NCBI RefSeq assembly: GCF_030316825.1 | Contig: NZ_JASZYU010000001.1 | Span: 2,170,001 to 2,234,000, forward strand | Source of the DNA: Variovorax fucosicus | GTDB lineage: Bacteria > Pseudomonadota > Gammaproteobacteria > Burkholderiales > Burkholderiaceae_C | Direction of reading: 5' to 3' | Length of the DNA stretch: 64,000 nt | Shown: positions 1 to 10,755 of the stretch, piece after piece | How positions within the stretch are numbered: the first letter of the stretch is position 1 | Layout: every line of letters begins with the position of its first letter | Made by a program: the position numbers and the translations under genes | The notes under the pieces: model-generated | Told to the model about the DNA's origin: nothing | The model's database searches: none | Seen by the model: the letters and a program-made list of their open reading frames with translations, nothing else

Positions 1-71
1 CGGCGGCCGGCCTGCAGTTGGTCACCAGTGCCGAGGTCAGCGTGCGCCCGTCGGGCGGGGTGGCGTCATGA
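1..71 (+). CDS. birA: Probable biotin--[acetyl-CoA-carboxylase] ligase, C-terminal end only
   Basis: Only the last 22 codons are inside the window (reading frame from base 3, stop TGA at 69-71). The visible tail contains the short stretch VTSAEVSVRP, which resembles the C-terminal beta strand of the BirA C-terminal domain (the S-x-EVSxRP ending is common in betaproteobacterial BirA). The stop overlaps the next start as ATGA, so the two genes look translationally coupled. With so few residues the assignment is a recognition call; another protein with a similar tail cannot be excluded. Confidence 0.45.
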   Translation, partial: AAGLQLVTSAEVSVRPSGGVAS

Positions 72-316
72 GCAAACCCCGCCTTCTGCTGGCGGCGCTG
101 CTGCTCGCCAACCTGGTTTACTTCGCATGGACGCAGGGTGGGCTGGCGATGTTCGGCGCGGTGCCGGCTGCTTTCGCGGAACACGAGCCACAGCGCATGA
201 CGCAACAGATCCGCCCCGGCGCACTGCAGATCCGCAACGAAGCGGCAGCGGCGCCAGCGCCCGTGCCTGCGGCGCCGGCCGAGCCGGCGCCAGCGCCTGC
301 CGCGTCGACGCCGTGA
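68..316 (+). CDS. Small membrane-anchored protein, SPOR-protein-like N-terminus without a SPOR domain
   Basis: 82 residues. An N-terminal hydrophobic segment (about residues 5-22, LLLAALLLANLVYFAWTQGG) is followed by a short polar stretch with QQIRPGALQI and then an Ala/Pro-rich tail from about residue 58. The N-terminus and the RPGAL-like motif resemble the anchors of betaproteobacterial SPOR-domain proteins, but the peptidoglycan-binding SPOR domain itself is absent and the gene ends in low-complexity sequence. Seen: one membrane segment, then a periplasmic Ala/Pro tail. Inferred: an inner-membrane protein co-translated with the upstream gene (ATGA overlap). Function unknown. It converges on the histidine kinase gene 24 bases downstream. 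Confidence 0.7.
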   Translation: MSKPRLLLAALLLANLVYFAWTQGGLAMFGAVPAAFAEHEPQRMTQQIRPGALQIRNEAAAAPAPVPAAPAEPAPAPAASTP

Positions 317-340
317 TCCGGCAGCCGCCGGCGTTTCGGT

Positions 341-1777
341 TCAAACGGTTTCGAAGCGCACGCTGAAGCGCACGCCGGGCGGTTGCCTGCCGGGCCGCGC
401 GTCTTCGAGCTGAACCGTGGCGTTGTGCTGCCGCGCGATTTCCAGCACGATCGGCAGACCCAGGCCGGAGCCGTCGGCCTCGTTGCCAAGCACGCGGTAG
501 AAAGGCTCGAACACCAGTTCGCGCTCGTGCTCCGGAATACCGGGCCCCGAGTCCTCCACCTGGAGCAGCACCACGTGGCCGAACGGGTCGGCCAGCACGC
601 GCGCCGTGATCACCCCCGGCCGTTCGTCCGACGAGGGCGTGTAGTTGATGGCGTTGTCGACCAGGTTGCGCACCATCTCCTTCAGCAGGGTCAGGTTGCC
701 GTCGAACATCACGCCGGGCGCGCCGGGCTCGGCACCGTCGTAGCCGAGGTCGATCCGCTTTTCGATGGCACGGGGCACCGCTTCGCGCACGACATCGATG
801 GTCAGCCGTGCCAGGTCGCAGTGCTGCCAGGCGCGGGCGCCCGCGCCGCCTTCGGCCCGTGCGAGTGCCAGCAACTGGTTCACGGTGTGGGTCGCGCGAA
901 CGCTGGCCCGCCCGATCTGCTGCAGCGACTGCTTCAGGTCGTCGGCGCTCGCGCCCTTGCGCTGGGCCAGGTCGGCCTGCATGCGCAACCCGGCCAGCGG
1001 CGTCTTGAGCTGGTGCGCGGCATCGGCCAGAAAGCGCCGCTGGATCGCGATGGAGGCCTGCAGCTTGGTCAACAGCCCGTTGACGGACATGACCAGCGGC
1101 GCCACCTCGACCGGCACCGCGCTGTCGTCGAGCGGACTCAGGTCGTCGGGCTTGCGCTCGCGGATGCGGTCTTCCAGCTCCGACAGCGGCTTGATGCCAC
1201 GCACCAGCGCCAGCCAGATCAGCAGGATCGCGAGCGGCAGGATCGCAAACTGCGGCAGCAGCACGCCTTTGATGATTTCGGTGGCCAGCACCTTCTGCTT
1301 TTCGCGTGTTTCGCCGACCTGCACCAATACCAGCCCCGACCCCGGCAGTGCGGGCTGCACCCAGGTGTAGGCCACGCGCACCGGCTCGTCGCGCATGCGT
1401 TCGGTGCGGATGAACACGCGCTCGTCCGTGGGCACCTCGTCTTCGGGCGGCGGCGGCAGGTCGGCGTCGCCGCCGAGCAGATCGCCTTCGGCCCCCCGCA
1501 CCTGGTAGTAGACGCGGTCGGTGTCGTCGCCCCGCAGGATGTCGCGCGAGGGCTGCGGCAGGTAGAAGCGCACGCGCTTGTCCTGCACCGTGACCAGCGC
1601 GGCCAGCGTCTGCACGTTGTATTCGAGCGCGCGGTCGAACGGCCGGTTGGCAATGCCCTGTGCCACCAGCCACGTGACCCCGATGCTCACCGGCACCAGC
1701 AGCAGCAGCGGCGTGAGCATCCAGTCCAGGATCTCGCCGAACAGCGAGCGCTGGCCGTGCTGGAACAGGCGAATCAC
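341..1777 (-). CDS. Two-component sensor histidine kinase, TctE/QseC type with 2CSK_N domain
   Basis: 478 residues from a GTG at 1777; an upstream in-frame GTG at 1837 would add 20 residues of non-membrane sequence. I prefer 1777 because the protein then begins with the family-like MIRLFQHGQRSLFGEILDWM, and a purine-rich GGCGGA lies just upstream. Order: first membrane helix (about 20-42), a periplasmic 2CSK_N-type sensor region, second helix (about 145-165), a HAMP-like linker, the dimerisation H-box FLADAAHQLKTPL with phospho-acceptor His255, then the HATPase domain with N box (VRNLVDNAINYTP) and G boxes (DSGPGIP, GSGLGL). It should autophosphorylate and pass phosphate to the regulator encoded just upstream on the same strand. 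Signal unknown; TctE relatives respond to carboxylates and QseC to other cues. Confidence 0.9.
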   Translation of the reverse strand: MIRLFQHGQRSLFGEILDWMLTPLLLLVPVSIGVTWLVAQGIANRPFDRALEYNVQTLAALVTVQDKRVRFYLPQPSRDILRGDDTDRVYYQVRGAEGDLLGGDADLPPPPEDEVPTDERVFIRTERMRDEPVRVAYTWVQPALPGSGLVLVQVGETREKQKVLATEIIKGVLLPQFAILPLAILLIWLALVRGIKPLSELEDRIRERKPDDLSPLDDSAVPVEVAPLVMSVNGLLTKLQASIAIQRRFLADAAHQLKTPLAGLRMQADLAQRKGASADDLKQSLQQIGRASVRATHTVNQLLALARAEGGAGARAWQHCDLARLTIDVVREAVPRAIEKRIDLGYDGAEPGAPGVMFDGNLTLLKEMVRNLVDNAINYTPSSDERPGVITARVLADPFGHVVLLQVEDSGPGIPEHERELVFEPFYRVLGNEADGSGLGLPIVLEIARQHNATVQLEDARPGRQPPGVRFSVRFETV

Positions 1778-1862
1778 CAGGCCGTCCGCCGGGTCGCCCC
1801 AAGGATGGCCTGCGCTCCCTCGGGAAGCAGTGAGCACACGCAGTGACGAGCGTGGAGGCCCA

Positions 1863-2534
1863 TCAGTTGATTTTTTCGAGGCAGTAGCCGAGGCCGCGTA
1901 CCGTGGCGATGCGGATCGGGCCCTTTTCGATCTTCTTGCGCAGGCGGTGGATGTAGACCTCGATCGCGTTGAGGCTCACTTCCTCGCCCCATTCGCAGAG
2001 CCGCTCGACCAGCTGGTCCTTGCTGACGAGCCGGCCGGCGCGCTGCAGCAGCACTTCGAGCAGGCCGAGCTCGCGGGCCGAGAGTTCGACCATCTTGCCG
2101 TCGATGGTGGCAACGCGGCCGGCCTGGTCGTACGTGAGCGGGCCGTGCTTGATCGCGTTGCTGGTGCTGCCCATGCCGCGCCGCGTGAGGGCACGCACGC
2201 GCGCTTCGAGCTCCTGCAGGCTGAACGGCTTGGCCATGTAGTCGTCGGCGCCATGGTCGAGGCCCTTGACGCGTTCTTCCACGCTGTCGGCCGCGGTCAG
2301 CACCAGCACCGGCAGCGTGGAGCCGCGTGCGCGCAGCCGCTTCAGGATCTCGAGGCCGTGCATCTTGGGCAGGCCGAGATCGAGGATCAGCAGGTCGAAT
2401 TCGCTGTTGGTCATCAGCGCCGCGTCGGCCTGCGAGCCGGTCGCGACATGGTCGCAAGCCGCGCCCGAGGTGCGCAGGCTGCGCAGCAGGGCATCGGCCA
2501 GCACCTGGTCATCTTCGGCAATCAGGATTCGCAT
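1863..2534 (-). CDS. OmpR-family response regulator
   Basis: 223 residues. The start at 2534 gives the canonical MRILIAEDDQ opening; a longer frame reaching 2768 would add non-family sequence and overlap the MarR gene. The receiver domain (1-115) has acidic residues E7, D8 and D9, phospho-acceptor Asp52 in LILDLGLP and the conserved Lys in AKPF. The C-terminal winged helix has the family end motif TVRGLGYCLE. It pairs with the histidine kinase that starts 85 bases further on (minus strand). It sits 29 bases after a MarR-type gene, so all three may share one transcript. Closest in type to TctD/QseB regulators; target genes cannot be read from the sequence. Confidence 0.92.
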   Translation of the reverse strand: MRILIAEDDQVLADALLRSLRTSGAACDHVATGSQADAALMTNSEFDLLILDLGLPKMHGLEILKRLRARGSTLPVLVLTAADSVEERVKGLDHGADDYMAKPFSLQELEARVRALTRRGMGSTSNAIKHGPLTYDQAGRVATIDGKMVELSARELGLLEVLLQRAGRLVSKDQLVERLCEWGEEVSLNAIEVYIHRLRKKIEKGPIRIATVRGLGYCLEKIN

Positions 2535-2563
2535 GGGCCTTCTCCGGCTGTTCGGCGCGAATT

Positions 2564-3046
2564 TTAGGCCGCAGCGTAGGCTTCGAGGCCGATCGTCACC
2601 ACGGTGGCGATCTCGTCGCCGACGCTGGCGTGGAACTCGTGTTCGGCCTGTGCCACGGCACGCCGGAAGGCTTCGAGCCAGGCCAGTCCGTCGGCGGTGA
2701 ACAACACACGGCGCGCGCGCGCATCGAGCGGGTCGGGCCCGCGCGTGACCAGGCCCCAGGCCTCGCACTGGTCGACCAGCGTGCCCATCGCCTGCTTGGT
2801 CATGCCGGCGCGCTCGGCCAGGTCGGTCAGGCGCGAGCCGGTGCGCGCGAGGTGGCGGGTGATGTGGATGTGGGCGGCGCTGACCTGCTGCCGCGCGGCG
2901 AGATTGGAGAGCGCCAGAGGCACATCGACGTCGTGCGCCATCAGGGCCAGCACGCGCTCGTCGAAGCGGCGCATTGCGTGGCCGAGCAGTCGGCCGAGGT
3001 GAACCTGGCGCCAGTCGTCGGCATGTGAAAGTGCATCGTCAGCCAT
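2564..3046 (-). CDS. MarR-family transcriptional regulator
   Basis: 160 residues from ATG 3046 (MADDALSH...); a longer frame from 3073 adds nine residues without support. A winged helix-turn-helix sits in the middle: the segment LTDLAERAGMTKQAMGTLVDQCEAWGLV (about 80-107) is the recognition helix region, followed by the wing with DARARR. Length and layout fit MarR dimers. The gene is divergent from recA with about 145 bases between the starts. An AGTAAA...TTTACT inverted pair lies right at its own start, which would suit autoregulation (inference). Effector unknown. Confidence 0.85.
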   Translation of the reverse strand: MADDALSHADDWRQVHLGRLLGHAMRRFDERVLALMAHDVDVPLALSNLAARQQVSAAHIHITRHLARTGSRLTDLAERAGMTKQAMGTLVDQCEAWGLVTRGPDPLDARARRVLFTADGLAWLEAFRRAVAQAEHEFHASVGDEIATVVTIGLEAYAAA

Positions 3047-3054
3047 GATTCGAT

Positions 3055-3087
3055 AGTAAATCAAACTGACCAAAATTGGGGTTTACT
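3055..3087. promoter_or_regulatory. Possible MarR operator: AGTAAA...TTTACT inverted repeat around CCAAAATTGG
   Basis: AGTAAA at 3055-3060 is mirrored by TTTACT at 3082-3087. Between them lies CCAAAATTGG (3070-3079), which has CCAA/TTGG arms. The site begins 9 bases upstream of the MarR start codon, a usual place for MarR autoregulatory operators. This is a pattern observation only; the family's typical operator is a 16-20 bp imperfect palindrome and this one is loose. Confidence 0.35.
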
Positions 3088-3110
3088 TCGATTCATGCCC
3101 CACTACACTA

Positions 3111-3126
3111 CTGTTCAAGCATCCAG
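3111..3126 (+). promoter_or_regulatory. LexA (SOS) box 1 upstream of recA
   Basis: CTGTTCAAGCATCCAG fits the CTG-N10-CAG SOS consensus and has the extended left half TACTGT seen in strong E. coli sites. The right half is weaker (CCAG rather than ACAG). It lies 81 bases before the recA start and one base before a second box. Confidence 0.55.
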
Positions 3127-3127
3127 C

Positions 3128-3143
3128 CTGTGATTAAAAGCAG
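3128..3143 (+). promoter_or_regulatory. LexA (SOS) box 2 upstream of recA
   Basis: CTGTGATTAAAAGCAG also fits CTG-N10-CAG, and its AT-rich centre is more typical of real LexA operators. It overlaps the position expected for the -35 element of a promoter whose -10 would be TATAAC at 3150-3155, so LexA bound here would block RNA polymerase. This is the better of the two boxes. Confidence 0.75.
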
Positions 3144-3191
3144 ACTGGGTATAACAAGTACCAACCCGTTGATATTCAAGGAGATTTCCAG

Positions 3192-4298
<1,107 letters not shown>

Positions 4299-4300
4299 GC

Positions 4301-4348
4301 ACCGGATCGGCCTCGGCCAGCGCCTGCGCAGCGGGCCTGAGCCGGTGG
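4301..4348 (+). other. GC-rich stem in the recA-recX spacer (possible attenuator)
   Basis: CACCGG (4301-4306) can pair with CCGGTG (4343-4348), enclosing further GC-rich pairing around CTGCGCAG. There is no U-tract, so it is not a standard intrinsic terminator. In E. coli a terminator between recA and recX lets only a few percent of transcripts into recX; this stem sits at the same place and could do a similar job. Weak, position-based inference. Confidence 0.3.
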
Positions 4349-4370
4349 CCGTCCAGTACGGCTACCGCAA

Positions 4371-4823
4371 ATGGCGTTCGCTGCCCCCTCCCTCAAAGGC
4401 CGTGCGCTGCGCCTGCTGAGCCAGCGCGAGCACTCGCGCGTCGAGCTGGAACGCAAGCTGGCGCGCCACGAGGAAGAGCCCGGTTCGCTCGCCAGGGCGC
4501 TCGACGAGCTGGCCGCCAAGGACTTCATCAGCGAGGCGCGCGTGGTCCAGTCGGTGCTGCACCAGCGCGCGCCGCGCATGGGTGCCGCGCGCGTGAAGCA
4601 GGAGCTCGCGCACAAGGGCATTGCGCCCGAAGCCATCGCCGAGGCGATTGCCGGCCTGCGCGACACCGAATTGCTGCGTGCCCGCGAAGTCTGGCGCCGG
4701 CGCTTCGACGCGCCGCCCGCCGACGCCACCGAGCGCGCGCGACAGGTGCGCTTTCTGCTGGCGCGCGGATTTTCGGGCGCGGTGGTCGCGAAGGTCTTGA
4801 GAGGCAACGACGATGACGACTGA
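4371..4823 (+). CDS. recX: Regulatory protein RecX
   Basis: 150 residues, normal for RecX, which binds the RecA filament and inhibits its extension. It is built of the three-helix repeats typical of the family: LLSQREHSRVELERKL, then a second unit with LDELAAKDFISEARVVQSV, then GAARVKQELAHKGIAPEAIAEAI, ending in a fourth partial unit (FLLARGFSGAVVAKVL). ATG 4371 directly precedes family-like sequence. It follows recA on the same strand, as in most proteobacteria. Its last 11 bases overlap the next gene. Confidence 0.93.
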   Translation: MAFAAPSLKGRALRLLSQREHSRVELERKLARHEEEPGSLARALDELAAKDFISEARVVQSVLHQRAPRMGAARVKQELAHKGIAPEAIAEAIAGLRDTELLRAREVWRRRFDAPPADATERARQVRFLLARGFSGAVVAKVLRGNDDDD

Positions 4824-5235
4824 AAAAACTCCGGCTTCGCACGTGCTGACCCGGGCCGTGGCCTGCGACTGGCAGCGCGCCTACGCCGTGGCCGCCGACC
4901 CGGCACGCCTGCCCGAATGGGCCAGCGGACTGGCCAAGGGCCGCGTGCTGCACGATGGGTCGGGCTGGCTTGCCGAAACCCCGGCCGGCCGCGCCCGGCT
5001 GCGCTTTGTGCCGGCCAACACCCTCGGCGTGCTGGATCACTGGGTCACGCCCGAGGGCATGGCCGAGGTGTACGTGCCGTTTCGGGTGATCGCCACCGGC
5101 TTCGGGCGTTGCGAACTGCAGTTGACGCTGCTGCGCCAGCCCGGCATGGACGACGCGGCTTTTGCGCGCGACAGCGCCTGGATCGCGGCGGATCTCGAAG
5201 CCTTGCGGCAGTTGCTCGAAGCAGACGGGCGCTGA
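4813..5235 (+). CDS. SRPBCC (START/polyketide-cyclase-like) family protein
   Basis: 140 residues with the pattern of a small helix-grip fold. An N-terminal strand (HVLTRAVACDWQRAYAVAADPARLPEWASGL, about 10-41) matches the typical W-x-E-W / D-p-x-x-L-p-x-W opening of SRPBCC proteins. Later beta strands follow (GRARLRFVPANTLGVLDHWV, EVYVPFRVIATGFGRCELQLTLL) and a long C-terminal helix (SAWIAADLEALRQLLE). Such proteins bind hydrophobic ligands or act in lipid handling; no catalytic residues can be named. It overlaps recX by 11 bases, so it is probably co-translated at a low level. Role unknown. Confidence 0.75.
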   Translation: MTTEKTPASHVLTRAVACDWQRAYAVAADPARLPEWASGLAKGRVLHDGSGWLAETPAGRARLRFVPANTLGVLDHWVTPEGMAEVYVPFRVIATGFGRCELQLTLLRQPGMDDAAFARDSAWIAADLEALRQLLEADGR

Positions 5236-5300
5236 AGCCGTTTGCGACGCCTTCGCGCCGCGACCGGCCGGCCACCGCCCGGTGGTCTGGAAGTTGCGTC

Positions 5301-5333
5301 ATGCAAAGAAATGACCAAAAATTTTCTTTGCAT
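5301..5333. promoter_or_regulatory. Perfect 11-bp inverted repeat, candidate RpiR operator
   Basis: ATGCAAAGAAA (5301-5311) is exactly mirrored by TTTCTTTGCAT (5323-5333) with an 11-base spacer. It ends 56 bases before the RpiR-type start codon. The area is AT-rich against a GC-rich background and includes a promoter-like TATATT and a second, looser GTAA...TTAC pair (5343-5356). The geometry fits a dimer or tetramer of the RpiR regulator acting on its own operon. An RNA hairpin is less likely, since the loop would be 11 bases and there is no trailing U-run. Confidence 0.55.
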
Positions 5334-5389
5334 GGGTATATTTGTAATCAAATTTACTTTTTGCCCGTGAAGCGCATACCCACCGAGGC

Positions 5390-6307
5390 ATGACCCCTGT
5401 TGTTTCCCCCGCCGGCGGCACCACTGTGGCGCAGCGCATTGCGCTGGCGCTGCCGCGGTTGACCCGGTCGCATCGTCAGGTCGCCGACCACGTGCTGGCG
5501 CATCCGCTGCAGGTCGCGACCCTGCCGATCGATGAACTGGCGGCCACCGTCGGCGTGTCCGTCGCCACCGCCAACCGCTTCGCACGGGCGCTCGGTTTCG
5601 AGGGCTATGCCACCTTCCGCGCGGAGTTGGTGCGCGGCTTCGAACCCTTGCTGGCGCCGGTGGAGCAATTGCGCGGCAACCTGGCGCAGCCATCGACCGT
5701 GGCCGAGGTGTTCGCCACAGCGCTGGAAGAGAGCCACCGCAACATCGAGGCGACGCGGCGCGCGCTCGACCACGGCGCCTGCGAAGTCGCGGTGCAGTCC
5801 GTGCGGGACGCCAACACCATCTACATCGTGGGCTACGGCGCCAGCGCGTGGCTCGCAGGCCTGCTGCAGCACGGGCTGGACGCGTACTGCCCGGATGTGC
5901 GCCTCTTGCCCGGGGTCGGCGGCGTGACGCACGGTGCCCGCACGCTGTCGCGCGGCAAGCCCGGCGACCTGCTGGTGGCGATCGGCTTTCCGCGCTACCT
6001 GACCGATACCGTCACGCTCGCGGGCATCGCGCGTGCGCAGGGCGTGCGCGTGCTCGCGCTGACCGACAAGCCCAGCTCGCCGCTCGCGCCGCTCGCCGAT
6101 GTGGCCCTCTATGCGCAGACTGGAACCCGCTACCGCCCCAACTGCGAGACCAGCGCGCTGGCCGTGATCGAGGCGCTGACCAGTGCCGTCGCACTTTGCA
6201 CGCCGGGTGCTTTCCAGCTCGCCGGCAAGGTGGTCGAATCCGTCATGCCGTGGCTGCACGGCGGCCAGGGTCTGCGCGAGACTTCCAGAACTTCACAAGA
6301 CCCATGA
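5390..6307 (+). CDS. MurR/RpiR-family transcriptional regulator with SIS domain
   Basis: 305 residues. The N-terminal helix-turn-helix (about 25-85) has the family phrase LPIDELAATVGVSVATANRFARALGFEGYATFR. The C-terminal SIS (sugar isomerase) domain (about 130-270) begins with ANTIYIVGYGASAWLA and includes DLLVAIGFPRYLTDTVTLAGIARAQGVRVLALTDKPSSPLA, a phosphosugar-type ligand pocket. It is first in a peptide-uptake operon and its stop overlaps the isoaspartyl peptidase start (ATGA). RpiR regulators usually answer to phosphosugars; here the neighbours suggest a cell-wall-peptide or dipeptide related effector (inference). It is probably autoregulated through the inverted repeat upstream. Confidence 0.92.
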   Translation: MTPVVSPAGGTTVAQRIALALPRLTRSHRQVADHVLAHPLQVATLPIDELAATVGVSVATANRFARALGFEGYATFRAELVRGFEPLLAPVEQLRGNLAQPSTVAEVFATALEESHRNIEATRRALDHGACEVAVQSVRDANTIYIVGYGASAWLAGLLQHGLDAYCPDVRLLPGVGGVTHGARTLSRGKPGDLLVAIGFPRYLTDTVTLAGIARAQGVRVLALTDKPSSPLAPLADVALYAQTGTRYRPNCETSALAVIEALTSAVALCTPGAFQLAGKVVESVMPWLHGGQGLRETSRTSQDP

Positions 6308-7245
6308 CCTCCACACCCGTGATCGCTATCCACGGCGGCGCCGGCACGATCGCTGCGGCATCGGCCGATCCGACCTCAGCGCAGCCCTACCGCGATGCGC
6401 TGCATGCCATCGTGTCCGCCGCACAGGCGGCACTGCTGCGCGGCGCAAGTGCGCTCGACGCCGTCTGCCTTGCGGTCGAGATGCTGGAAGACTGCCCGCT
6501 CTTCAACGCCGGCCACGGCGCGGTGTTCACGCACGATGAAACCCACGAGCTCGACGCCGCGGTGATGGACGGCGCCAGCCTGCGCGCGGGCGCGGTGGCC
6601 GGCACGACCCGCGTTCGCCGGCCGGTGCGGGCGGCGCGCGCGGTGATGGAGGAGGGCGCGCACGTGCTGCTGGCCGGCGCGGGCGCCGACGCCTTCGCCC
6701 GCGAGCGCGGGCTGGAGATGGTCGACCCCTCGTACTTCTCGACCGACGCACGCCGCAAGCAGCTGCACCAGGCGCTCGCCGCCAACCGCGTGGCGCTCGA
6801 CCACGACGGCGCGCCGCTGGTCGAGGGCAGCAAATTCGGCACGGTGGGCGCGGTTGCGCTCGACCTGCACGGCCACCTCGCCGCGGCCACCTCGACCGGC
6901 GGAATGACCAACAAGCGGGTCGGCCGCGTTGGTGACACGCCGCTGATCGGCGCCGGCACCTATGCCGATGACCGCAGCGCCGCCGTGTCCTGCACCGGCA
7001 GCGGCGAGATGTTCATGCGCGCCGTTGCGGCCTACGATGTCTGCGCCCGAATGCACTATGCCGGCCAGTCGCTGCAGCAGGCCACCGAGGCGGTCGTCAT
7101 GCAGACACTGCCCGCCATCGATGGCCGGGGCGGCCTGATCGCGGTCGACCGGCTCGGCAATGTCTGCCTGCCGTTCAATACCGAGGGCATGTACCGCGCC
7201 CATGCCCGCGGCGCCGAACTGCCGCACACTGCCATCCACCGCTGA
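6304..7245 (+). CDS. iaaA: Isoaspartyl peptidase / L-asparaginase (Ntn hydrolase, type III)
   Basis: 313 residues. The enzyme cleaves beta-aspartyl dipeptides and L-asparagine. It matures by self-cleavage before Thr180 in the motif KFG-TVGAVALD, making alpha and beta chains; Thr180 is the catalytic nucleophile. Other family marks are the N-terminal AIHGGAGT, the FNAGHGAVF segment, the substrate-binding region VGDTPLIGAGTYAD, and SCTGSGE near the active site. ATG 6304 overlaps the regulator stop. It sits directly before a peptide ABC importer, as in the iaaA-gsiABCD arrangement of E. coli, which supports a role in peptide scavenging. Confidence 0.95.
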   Translation: MTSTPVIAIHGGAGTIAAASADPTSAQPYRDALHAIVSAAQAALLRGASALDAVCLAVEMLEDCPLFNAGHGAVFTHDETHELDAAVMDGASLRAGAVAGTTRVRRPVRAARAVMEEGAHVLLAGAGADAFARERGLEMVDPSYFSTDARRKQLHQALAANRVALDHDGAPLVEGSKFGTVGAVALDLHGHLAAATSTGGMTNKRVGRVGDTPLIGAGTYADDRSAAVSCTGSGEMFMRAVAAYDVCARMHYAGQSLQQATEAVVMQTLPAIDGRGGLIAVDRLGNVCLPFNTEGMYRAHARGAELPHTAIHR

Positions 7246-7251
7246 ATTGCC

Positions 7252-9141
<1,890 letters not shown>

Positions 9142-9200
9142 CTTTCACTTTTCTTTTTTCCCCCGATTCCCATCCCAACCGACTTCAAAGGAGTCCTTGC

Positions 9201-10739
9201 ATGCTCAACAAACGCCTCTCCCACATCGCAGGTGCGCTGGCACTGGCTGGTTTCGCGCTGTCTGCCTACGCCGCCAAGGACGTGGTGGTCGCGGTGCAGT
9301 CGAACTTCACCACCACCGACCCGTACGACGCCAACGACACGCTGTCGCAGGCCGTCGCCAAGTCTTTCTACCAAGGCCTCTACGGCTTCGACAAGGACAT
9401 GAAGATGGTGCCGGTGCTCGCCACCGGCTACACGGTGAGCAAGGACGGGCTGGTCTACACCGTCAAGCTCAAGACCGGCATCCAGTTCCACGATGGCACG
9501 CCCTTCAACGCCGAAGCGGTGAAGGTCACCTTCGACCGCGTGACCAACCCCGACAACAAGCTCAAGCGCTACAACCTGTACAAGAACATCGCCAAGACCG
9601 AGGCGGTGGACGCGACGACGGTGCGCTTCACGCTCACCGAGCCCTTCTCGCCCTTCATCAACACGCTGGCGCATCCGTCGGGCGTGATCATCTCGCCGGC
9701 CGCGCTCGCCAAGTTCGGCAGCAAGGGCATCGCACAGAACCCGGTCGGCACCGGCCCGTTCAAGTTCGTCGAGTGGAAGGCCACCGACTACCTCAAGGTT
9801 GCCAAGTTCGATGGCTACTGGCGCAAGGGCTATCCGAAGGTCGACACCATCACCTGGCGCCCGGTGGTCGACAACAACACGCGTGCTGCAATGATGCAGA
9901 CCAACGAGGCGCACTTCGCATTCCCGATGCCGCCCGAAGCCGCGCAGACCCTCAAGGACAAGCCGAGCCTGGAGGTGACCGCCGCGCCGTCGATCATCCA
10001 GCGCTACATCTCGATGAACACCACGCAGAAGCCCTTCGACAACCCGAAGGTGCGCGAGGCCATCAACTACGCGATCAATAAGGAAGCCCTGGTCAAGGTC
10101 GCCTTCTCCGGCTATGCGATTCCTGCCGAGGGCGTGCTGCCCAAAGGCGTGGACGGCGCGACCAAGCTCGGCCCCTGGCCGTACAACCCGGCCAAGGCCA
10201 AGGAGCTGTTGAAGGAAGCCGGCTATCCGAACGGCTTCGAGACCACGCTCTGGTCTGCCTACAACTACACGACCGCTCAGAAGGTGATCCAGTTCGTGCA
10301 GCAGCAGCTGGCGCAGGTCGGCGTCAAGGTGCAGGTGCTGGCGCTCGAAGCGGGCCAGCGCGTCGAGCGCGTCGAAAGCGCGCAGGATCCGGCCACTGCA
10401 CCGGTGCGCATGTACTACGTCGGCTGGTCGTCGTCCACCGGCGAGGCCGACTGGGCGATGCGTCCGCTGCTGGCGTCCGAATCCTTCCCGCCGAAGCTCT
10501 TCAACACCGCTTACTACAAGAACGACGAGGTCGATGCCGACATCAAGAAGGCGCTCGTCACCACCGACCCGACCGCCAAGGCAAAGATCTACGCCGATGC
10601 GCAGCAACGCATCTGGAAGGACGCACCCTGGGCCTTCCTGGTGACCGAGCAATTGCTGTCGGTGCGGGCGCGCAACCTGGCGGGCTTCTACATGATCCCG
10701 GACGGCAGCTTCAACTTCGATGAAGTCGAACTGAAGTGA
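9201..10739 (+). CDS. gsiB: Periplasmic peptide-binding protein of the Gsi-type importer
   Basis: 512 residues, SBP_bac_5 family. A signal peptide (about 1-25, [20 protein letters not shown]...AYA) directs it to the periplasm. Family marks are the early [20 protein letters not shown] segment, [26 protein letters not shown], and [13 protein letters not shown]. It captures glutathione or small peptides and delivers them to the GsiCD channel. A clear ribosome site (AAAGGAGTC, around 9186) precedes the ATG. True ligand uncertain: the neighbouring isoaspartyl and D-amino peptidases would also suit murein-derived or isomerised dipeptides. Confidence 0.92.
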   Translation: MLNKRLSHIAGALALAGFALSAYAAKDVVVAVQSNFTTTDPYDANDTLSQAVAKSFYQGLYGFDKDMKMVPVLATGYTVSKDGLVYTVKLKTGIQFHDGTPFNAEAVKVTFDRVTNPDNKLKRYNLYKNIAKTEAVDATTVRFTLTEPFSPFINTLAHPSGVIISPAALAKFGSKGIAQNPVGTGPFKFVEWKATDYLKVAKFDGYWRKGYPKVDTITWRPVVDNNTRAAMMQTNEAHFAFPMPPEAAQTLKDKPSLEVTAAPSIIQRYISMNTTQKPFDNPKVREAINYAINKEALVKVAFSGYAIPAEGVLPKGVDGATKLGPWPYNPAKAKELLKEAGYPNGFETTLWSAYNYTTAQKVIQFVQQQLAQVGVKVQVLALEAGQRVERVESAQDPATAPVRMYYVGWSSSTGEADWAMRPLLASESFPPKLFNTAYYKNDEVDADIKKALVTTDPTAKAKIYADAQQRIWKDAPWAFLVTEQLLSVRARNLAGFYMIPDGSFNFDEVELK

Positions 10740-10755
10740 TCCTGGCGCTTCGACC

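Noticed and set aside
383-1846. Plus-strand frame (487 codons) opposite the histidine kinase
   Set aside because: The minus-strand frame has H, N and G boxes; the plus-strand one has none.
4301-4348. A full intrinsic terminator between recA and recX
   Set aside because: The stem has no U-run, so I list it only as a possible attenuator.
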